A stretch of 32,072 bases of DNA from Ostreococcus mediterraneus (Eukaryota > Chlorophyta > Mamiellophyceae > Mamiellales > Bathycoccaceae): contig WMKK01000018.1 in the NCBI GenBank assembly GCA_012295225.1, positions 1 to 32,072 on the forward strand, in the 5' to 3' direction. Below, in pieces: positions 15,378 through 22,400 of the stretch; the first letter of the stretch is position 1, and every line of letters starts with the position of its first letter. Made by a program: the position numbers and the translations under genes. The notes beneath the pieces were generated by a model. That model was not told where the DNA came from and made no database searches. It was given only the letters and a program-made list of their open reading frames with translations.

Positions 15378-16835
15378 ATGGTCAACTTTAAGCTTCCTCG
15401 AGGCCCGAACTCGCTGAGCGGGGCCACGGCGGCGGCCACCGTCGATGTCGACGCGCCTTACGTCAGTCGCACCGTGGCCGTGGAGTTTGACCCCGAGCAC
15501 GGCGCGAGCGCGGCGTCGTCCGGGGCGAGGTACTGTCGACTTCGCGTGCTCGCTCGAGCACACGCAGAGGAGGATGCGAGCGCGAGCGAGTGCGTGCGCG
15601 TGCATTCGCGCACGTTGGATGCGCTCGGGAAGGTGCGGGCGTCGCAGCCGTTTGCTAGGCGCGGCGGCGGCGACGGCGGCGCGTGCGTGCGATTCGTCGC
15701 GGATGACGACGTGCCGGTTGGATGCGCGGCGCTCACGGCGGCGCAGCGATATAATTTAAGAGCCTGCGTCGAGCGCGCGCTGGAGTTTGAAGTCGTCGAT
15801 GGCGAGTGTTTAGGTTTAGTGGATTGCACGTTTGAGCTCGGGCGCGCGGATGGCGCGTGCGGTCGCGTGGATGGCGAATTGGCGAGGAGAGCCGCGCGCG
15901 CGGCGTTTGGCGGATTTGACCGCGTGCTCACCGCGGGAGAAGTGTTCGTGCTTGACATCGATGGTTCCGCGTACAAAGTTCGCGTGGCTGAGACGAATTC
16001 TTTAAGCGCGCTCGACGCGTCGACGACGATTGGGTATCATTGTTTTCGCGGACGTGTTCGAGCGGAGACGGCGATGTACGTGCGCGCGCTCGACGGCGCC
16101 AAGCTCGCGATTGATAACAACAAAGGCCACGAACGAAGTATTCGTCTCGCTGAGCGAGAGATCATACACGTGACGACGCGCGACGGTGAAATGTTTCCAG
16201 TGCACAGGGCGTTGTTGCGCCAATGCATCGCACTCACGGGTGCTGTTCGACGCGCCGGTGAAATTGGCGAGAGCCGCGTCGACGTCGATATCGATGTCGA
16301 TACCGACGTCTTCGATCGCGTGCTCATCTTCCTAGAGGCTGCAGAACTGGCGAAACCACCGCCGATGTACGACATTCGCATCACTGAAACGCTCTCGGCG
16401 GCGGCGGAGACTTTGGGATGTCGAACACTCGGCGACTGGTGCGCGCATCGTCTCGGCGCGTACGCATCCAGACTGCGAGAGTACGCGTGGGACGAAATAG
16501 TAGCACACAACGCCGCTGGAGGCGTGTGGCTTTGCATCGATGGCATGGTGCTTGACGTCAAACGTTGGTTGGGCGAGCACCCCGGCGGGGACGTCATCAT
16601 TCCGAATCAAAGCCTCAATATCGACGCCAGTCGGCACTTTGAGATGTATCACTCGAGCAGAGAATCGTTCTTGTATCTTAAAGAGTTTTACATTGGTGAA
16701 GTCGCCGCAGCAGACCGCGAGAAAATTCCCGTGCCGGAGACGCGCGCGAGCGACGATTTTCTCGCCCAGTTACGCGCGTACACCACGTTTCGCTTGATGA
16801 GCGACGCGAAAGTGCGCGTACACTTGGGACAATAG
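15378..16835 (+). CDS. Fusion protein: NSF-N-like domain, SKP1/BTB-like domain, cytochrome b5 domain
   Basis: The start at 15378 (MVNFKLPRG) gives 485 residues. The upstream in-frame ATG at 15279 overlaps the previous gene and adds only an Arg-Ser microsatellite. Three regions are visible. Residues about 20-205 resemble the N-terminal substrate/adaptor domain of NSF (LTAAQRYNLRACVERALEFEV, TFELG, then LTAGEVFVLDIDGSAYKVRV). Residues about 262-360 look like a SKP1/BTB-POZ fold (IHVTTRDGEMFPVHRALL, then VFDRVLIFLEAAELAKPPPM and a LGCRTLGDWCA helix). Residues about 368-445 are a cytochrome b5 haem domain with HPGG (H401) and the second ligand in MYHSS (H425), correctly spaced by 24. Both haem histidines are present. 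Cytochrome b5 domains carry electrons; SKP1/BTB domains bind partners, often ubiquitin ligases. No such three-part protein is known to me. The NSF-N assignment is the weakest of the three. Confidence 0.82.
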   Translation: MVNFKLPRGPNSLSGATAAATVDVDAPYVSRTVAVEFDPEHGASAASSGARYCRLRVLARAHAEEDASASECVRVHSRTLDALGKVRASQPFARRGGGDGGACVRFVADDDVPVGCAALTAAQRYNLRACVERALEFEVVDGECLGLVDCTFELGRADGACGRVDGELARRAARAAFGGFDRVLTAGEVFVLDIDGSAYKVRVAETNSLSALDASTTIGYHCFRGRVRAETAMYVRALDGAKLAIDNNKGHERSIRLAEREIIHVTTRDGEMFPVHRALLRQCIALTGAVRRAGEIGESRVDVDIDVDTDVFDRVLIFLEAAELAKPPPMYDIRITETLSAAAETLGCRTLGDWCAHRLGAYASRLREYAWDEIVAHNAAGGVWLCIDGMVLDVKRWLGEHPGGDVIIPNQSLNIDASRHFEMYHSSRESFLYLKEFYIGEVAAADREKIPVPETRASDDFLAQLRAYTTFRLMSDAKVRVHLGQ

Positions 16836-17017
16836 AAGACGCCGAGCGCGGCGTCGCATCAGTAGCACTAGTAATATAGATGTGAGCGAGAGCGATAGAA
16901 TCAAGGCATGTGTTTTATTTTATGTGCATTGCGTTCGTGTTACAGCGTGACGTGCGTGACGTCGTTTTCCTAGTGTACAAACAGAGTGCGCGTTTGCGAG
17001 CTGGGACGGCGATTGTA
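16836..17017. other. Convergent 3' spacer
   Basis: This 182-bp region holds the 3' ends of the fusion-protein gene (plus) and the amidotransferase-like gene (minus). It is AT-richer than the flanking coding DNA (for example TTTTATTTTATGTG near 16912-16925). No gene or conspicuous hairpin is seen. Confidence 0.6.
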
Positions 17018-18487
17018 TTAGCACGCCGCGCGGCTCAAGCTCATGCGAGAGCTTTCAATCGACCCGCGTCGGCTGTCCATGGACAATCGAGCGCAAGAAG
17101 CTTCGAACGATTGACGCACGAGCTCCGCGGCAACGCTCGGCGCGGCGGGCGCGGCGGCGGGTGAATAAAAGCTCGACGCGCTTTGCACGTTGGCCACGGC
17201 AATCGGCGCCTTGGCTCGCGCGGCGTGGAAGCGAGAAACTTCGGCATTTTCAGACGCAAAGCTCGCGCGAGAAGCCACCTTCATGAGAGCACTCGCGAGA
17301 GCGCCACCCAACGCGCTCGCCATGCGTTGGTTGTCGTGCAACGTCTGCGCGAGCGCCGCGTCGAGCGCTTCGCTGTTTCTGCGCGCGACGCGTTCGGCGG
17401 CGGCGGCAGCCTCGCGTTCGGCAGCTTCTTCCGCCGCACGACGCGCGCGCACGGCGGGTGGCACATACGCGTTCGGCGACGACGGCTTGAGCGGAGAGCT
17501 CGTCGTCGTCGTCGTCGTTGATGTCGCCGCGTAAAACTTGGCGGCGACGCGCGCGCGAGGCGACGACTCGGCGACGCCGTACGCCGTCTTCGCCGGCGAC
17601 GCCCCGCGCGTCGAGCGCGCGGTGGCCCAGAAATCTTCAAATTCCATCGGTTTCACGTAACCGTGTCCGAAAATGAATCGTCCAGAGCGCAAATCCGCGC
17701 GCTCGGCGTCACCCTCGACGTCGCCCGCGCACGCCTCGCCCATGACGAGCACCAACGCGCCGTCGGCGTCGTGCCCGTACGTCACGCGCGGCGCCGTCTT
17801 GTGGCGCACGGCAAACCCACGCTGTGAGACACCATCGAAGGCAATGGCGGCGAATCCTTTACCATGCGCGTTGGCGGCGAGGATGGCGTTCAGCGCCTTC
17901 TTCGTCGCGTCCACGCGTCGCGCGGCGCCCTCCGCGCGCGCGCACGCCTCCTCCAGCGCGCACACCATCGCCTCCGGTGCCGCACCGTGCGACGCAATCA
18001 CCCAATCCCCGCGTGCAACCACTCTCACCTTTGCCTCGCACTCTTCATCCTTTGTCGTCATCTTTGTCGTCGTCTTTGTCGTCGTCTTTGTCGTCGTCGT
18101 CTTCGCGTCGCCCGCGACCAACGCGCCCCCGCGCGCCCACCCGCGCGCCGCGCTCCCCCCCCCTCGCGTCGCCATCACCGCGCGCGCCCCCTTCATCGCG
18201 CGCACCATCATCACCGTCGTCCCATCCTCCTCCTTCGCATCACCACTCGTCGTCTTCGCCGGTGCGTACACCACGGCGCTATCGAACGCGGGCGTCGTCG
18301 TCGTCGTCGTCGATGACGCAGGCGATGACGTCATCACCATCGTCGTCGTCGTCCTCACCGCGCGCGTCGTCCTCACCGCGCGCGTCGTCGTCGTCGTCGT
18401 CCCGTATGCATCCATGTACGTATCGGTACCTATGCACGTCGTCGTCCGTCGTCCGTCGTCGTCGCGTCGCGCAATGTCGCTGCGCAT
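17018..18487 (-). CDS. Low-complexity protein with possible class-II amidotransferase-like (DUF3700/AILP1) domain
   Basis: The frame is open for 489 codons. The central part (about residues 165-300) is the only globular-looking region. It includes FAAIAFDGVSQRGFAVRH, then a YGHDADGALVLV segment and RSGRFIFGHGYVKPMEFE. The order and spacing recall plant DUF3700/AILP1/TSJT1 proteins, which have an N-terminal-nucleophile glutamine-amidotransferase-like fold without clear catalytic function. I hold this tentatively. The first about 150 residues are Thr/Lys/Arg runs encoded by CGT-type triplet repeats, so the start is unreliable; an internal Met such as the one in MVMTSSP is plausible. The C-terminal third is Ala/Glu-rich (probable helix, AEEAAEREAAAAAERVARR) and then Ser-rich. 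A young retrotransposon lies about 100 bp upstream of the longest start, that is, within its promoter region. Confidence 0.65.
   Translation of the reverse strand: MRSDIARRDDDGRRTTTCIGTDTYMDAYGTTTTTTRAVRTTRAVRTTTTMVMTSSPASSTTTTTTPAFDSAVVYAPAKTTSGDAKEEDGTTVMMVRAMKGARAVMATRGGGSAARGWARGGALVAGDAKTTTTKTTTKTTTKMTTKDEECEAKVRVVARGDWVIASHGAAPEAMVCALEEACARAEGAARRVDATKKALNAILAANAHGKGFAAIAFDGVSQRGFAVRHKTAPRVTYGHDADGALVLVMGEACAGDVEGDAERADLRSGRFIFGHGYVKPMEFEDFWATARSTRGASPAKTAYGVAESSPRARVAAKFYAATSTTTTTTSSPLKPSSPNAYVPPAVRARRAAEEAAEREAAAAAERVARRNSEALDAALAQTLHDNQRMASALGGALASALMKVASRASFASENAEVSRFHAARAKAPIAVANVQSASSFYSPAAAPAAPSVAAELVRQSFEASCARLSMDSRRGSIESSRMSLSRAAC
18048..18105. repeat. TTTGTCGTCGTC-type minisatellite
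   Basis: Four or so imperfect 12-base units (CTTTGTCGTCGT) encode the KTTTKTTTKTTTK run of the minus-strand amidotransferase-like protein. The open frame on the opposite strand (poly-Val/Phe) is a by-product of this repeat. Confidence 0.85.
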
Positions 18488-18581
18488 CGTCGAATCGAGT
18501 CGAATCGCGACGACGCCGTCGTCGTCCTACCGGTGAGGTGATGACGTCATCACCTCTCCCCCCTCCACCGTCGTCGTCGTG

Positions 18582-18586
18582 CGTCA
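18582..18586. repeat. Target-site duplication CGTCA, left copy
   Basis: CGTCA directly precedes the first base (TG) of the 5' LTR and is repeated exactly after the 3' LTR at 25937-25941. A 5-bp duplication is typical for Ty1/copia integrase. Confidence 0.9.
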
Positions 18587-19086
18587 TGATAAATGGCGTC
18601 CCTTTCACTATGGGGTATTGACTCTATAGTATGTGGTGTATGTTTATATAGTATATGTAGGATGAAGCCTATGGGAGATCAGTATGTTTGGACATCTGAT
18701 CGTAGGCTGCCAACACCCTCAGTATGGTGTTGGANTCACTCTNGTGATCTAACTGATANCGCTAAATGTGCTTTAGTATGGATCGCGTCTCCGGGAGCTC
18801 TATTGATCATGAGCGCCCGAAGTACACGTCTTCGGGCGTGCGCGGAAACATCCGNCTCACAAAGTGACGGAATAAAAGCTAACTTTAATACTTACAAAAG
18901 GTTAACTAACGTAAAAAACACATCCACCTGAGGCTTTACGACAGTCTCAATTTAACATTTGAGTAGGAATCCGCTCGGATCGCCGCAACCAAAAAGTAAT
19001 TCTTGATTACTTAATCGGCGCGCGCGTCCGACGTATTCTGAACTCAAGTTTGGCCATCAAATTGTCAGACAAGGTGAAAATCATCA
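18587..19086 (+). repeat. 5' LTR of the copia element
   Basis: 500 bp, begins TGATAAATGG and ends ATCATCA (TG...CA termini), matching 25437-25936 throughout at a constant offset of 6850. It contains a TATA-like TTTATATAGTATATG near 18641-18655, a GC-rich hairpin at 18814-18838 and an AATAAA at about 18871, so U3, R and U5 functions can plausibly be placed. The short frame within it is duplicated with the LTR and is not regarded as a gene. Confidence 0.96.
18814..18838. other. Perfect 9-bp hairpin within the LTR
   Basis: CGCCCGAAG and CTTCGGGCG flank a 7-base loop (TACACGT). The same structure recurs at 25664-25688 in the 3' LTR. It lies between the TATA-like box and the AATAAA, so it would be in or next to the R region of the transcript. 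Confidence 0.85.
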
Positions 19087-19410
19087 CGATATCGTGAGCA
19101 GCGGACGCGCTGTATCCCTTGAAGACATCTTTTGGTTGTTGTGCAACTGATCGGCGCCGGATCATCGTGATCGCGGTCGGAAGTCGGTCGAGAGTTGTGA
19201 CGCTGAGTCAGACGTCGACGGAGACGCTGATTTGGCAGGAGCCAAATTTGGAATAAATTTGGGCTGAATATCGGCAGGATACTGGTTTAAGTATTAGGTG
19301 CCGTGTGACAAAGGGAATATCTATAAGTTAAGATATTTTGTCGGGGGCTGAGTCCTTGGTTCCTAATTGGAAAATCAGAGGAAGCCTGTTACGTCGAGCA
19401 CCGGTGAGTC
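19087..19410 (+). other. Retrotransposon 5' untranslated leader
   Basis: This 324-bp stretch separates the LTR end from the polyprotein ATG and should include the primer-binding site and packaging signals. The LTR/leader junction falls inside a perfect 14-base palindrome TCACGATATCGTGA (19084-19097). The sequence GATATCGTGAGCAG just after the LTR loosely resembles the usual plant copia primer site TGGTATCAGAGC. No gene is seen. Confidence 0.65.
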
Positions 19411-22400
19411 ATGACGCCGAGGCCGAATCGACGTGTTTTGCTGCACACGAAGAGCGGCAGGCCGGTGATAGGCATTGGTACGTTTCGAGAGGATGCGGGA
19501 TTGTTTGTAGCAATCGATAACGCCACGAAAAACTGGAAACGTAGCCTTGGGAAGAGATTTGACGCTGCATCAAGTAAGAGGACGACGACCGAAAAACGCC
19601 TTCTACGGATTTGTTCGGCTCGTCTACTTGACAATGTGTTCAAATTCTCTGAACAAGATTCCCATGGATTGGATGTTGAAGGGATTCTGGAGAAGTTCGA
19701 AGATGAAGAGAACTTCGAAGATTTGGCTGAAGTGTTCGAGATTAAGCCAACTGAGATTGGAACAGTAGCTGAAGGTGAGTGGGAGAAGAAGAATGCGACG
19801 GTGACGACGTTGAGCGACGAAATCGCGTCGTTGTTGGACCAAGCACTCCCGACATTTTTCGCATCACTCAAGGCTGACAGTGGTGAGCGATCATATTTGG
19901 AGAGAAAGTATGACGCAATTGCAGCTGATCGTGCTCAAGGCACGCATGCGTTGACGTGGTTGTATAAGGCAGTCAAGGAACTACCACTTCGCGAAACTAT
20001 CGAAGCGAAACTTGAAGAAGACCTCGTCAACTTGGTTTGTAGTGACATTGTACAAGGAGATATTCCAGATGTCCTTGCGGAGATGAAAGAACTAATTGGC
20101 AAGGTTGTCACTGTGTCGGAATTACTTCAGCTTTCTTATCATGGTGTTGAAGCACAGGAAGCGCTAACGAAGCGATGCCTCGAAAAGGCGAGAGCTTCCA
20201 GCGTAGTGTTCCGTGGTACATTTGAAGATTACGTTAAGAATAACGTAAATTGGACGGCCGCAGAATTCTTCAATCAGATGAATGAGCTGGAACGTCGAGG
20301 TTTCTTCAAGGCACACACTGTTCAAGATATATATATAGCAGATGCTGGGACAAGAGTTTCGAATGAGTCAAAGGGCAGGAATACAACAAAGCCGGATAAA
20401 GACGTGTCCCAAATCACTTGCTGGCACTGTCATCAAAAGGGGCACTACAAGAGTGATTGCCCGTTATTTAAAGAACCACAAAAGAAAAATACTCGGAAAA
20501 ATGGAGATGGCAAGCGATATGTTACAGCACCAAATACAACGTCTCACGTTGTTTTTGGCCCCGAAGGAAAATCGCCAGTGTATACTGTGAGTATGGACAG
20601 AAGTCGGAAACCAAAGCGGAGAAGCAAAAGAAGAAATTGGAACAAGAGTAATTCCGAATTTTGTACCTGTGAGACATGTCCAACGCAATATAGCGACCGA
20701 TACGAAGAAATCATTTTGGATACGGGCGCAGGCGCATCGTCGTGTTCACCGACGAATCGAGGTCTTGATCAACGAACTGCCGTTGTTCTCGCTCCCGACG
20801 CCTGTTTGCGTGGATTAGGAAATCATAGGGTGCCAATTACTCAGTTTGGCACTCAATATTTTGAAGTGGGATCCGATGGTCACAAAGACATTTTTCGACA
20901 TGACACGTTTGTTGCGCCATCGACGAATAAGACGATTTTGAGTAATGGCGCCTGTCACCACGACGGCGGCATCCAGTCTTATACTTTTCTCTACAACGTT
21001 GCGCAAAAAGACATGGTCGTTGGCATGGATGCGATTCTGGCTGACGTGGAAAAACGTTTTGTTACTTTGCGTGCTTTGCTGAATCAACAGCATGGACATC
21101 CAACATTGAGAGTACGATTTCTCGCACAACCGGAAATCGAAACTGTGGCACCGAAGCCGGTAGTGTTAAACCCAGAGAGAGTGGGTTTGACAAAATCGGA
21201 AGTCTACGCGACTGAAAGTATGACTAAGGTCCATTCTTTCATTAATCTTCACAATCGTTTGGGACATCGTTCTCCTTCAGCGATGAAGGAGATGTGTAAA
21301 GTTTTGAACATAAAGTGGCGAAAGGACTGGGACAAGTACCTAACAGAATTTACGTGCGCAGCTTGTGTTCTTGGGAAAATGACGGCAGAAAAAAGGATAG
21401 CCCCAAGAGTAACACCCAAGGCATCGTGGCCTTTGCAACGTGTATATATTGATACGTTACCATATGAGGACTCGCTTGGAAAAGGCTATGAGACTCGCTA
21501 TCCGGATGAACCAACTGACCCTCATCCGGTGATGCTTCGCCACTGGAATGTCCGTTCTTATGGACGAGGGGATAAGACTTCTACATGCGAATGTGAAAGA
21601 CCCACACACATGTTGATTATTGTGGATGAGGCGACGCGTTATACGTGGGCATATCCTATCTCCGATAAGTTCAGTAAAACGATTGCAATAGTGGTTGAAG
21701 ATTGGTTGGATATATACCGACCGCGCGTAAACGAGCGACAAAGTCGTCACTCTACGCCTCAAGAATTCATCACACTAGAAATTCGGTGTTTTCACACCGA
21801 TGGTGGATCTGAATTTGAAGGAGCATTTGAACAGATGTGCAAACGAAGAGGAGTAGATCATGTATGCTCTCCACCGAACCAACAATGGAAGAATGCTATT
21901 GTTGAGGGGCGTATTCGATTAATCAAAGACCTCGCCCGCACGCTAATGAACGAGTTCTGTGCATCCCGTATGTTCCAATGGGCACATTTTATAGAATATG
22001 CCGTCAGCAACATCAATTTGCTACCTACAAAGATGGGAAAAGGTGGAACATTGCAGTCACCATTTCAACGACTGTTTAAGTTTCAACCCCCCACATCATG
22101 GTTACAACAATATGGCACATTGGCGTACGTTCACGAACCGCGTGAAGGATATCGGGCAAACAGCAGGGCAAAACCACTATACTTCGTTGGTATTAGTGAT
22201 GGTCCATGCCAAGGATATCGTCTGTTCAACAAACAAACGCGAACAATCACAGTACATCAACATTGTCTGTTTACGTACGGACATGTACACAACGAACCGT
22301 TTGTTCGAGAAATCGAAGAACGACTTGTGGCGCTTGAACTACAATGCCCAGGATGTCAAGATGGAACCCATGATGAAGACAATTCAGATGCAGAAGAAGA

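Noticed and set aside
17673-18621. Long plus-strand frames rich in Ser/Arg or Val
   Set aside because: They are mirror images of the Thr/Lys repeat coding on the minus strand and have no globular content.
18593-18931. Open frame of about 112 codons, repeated at 25443-25781
   Set aside because: It lies entirely within the two LTRs and is identical in both because the LTRs are copies. It has no recognisable domain.
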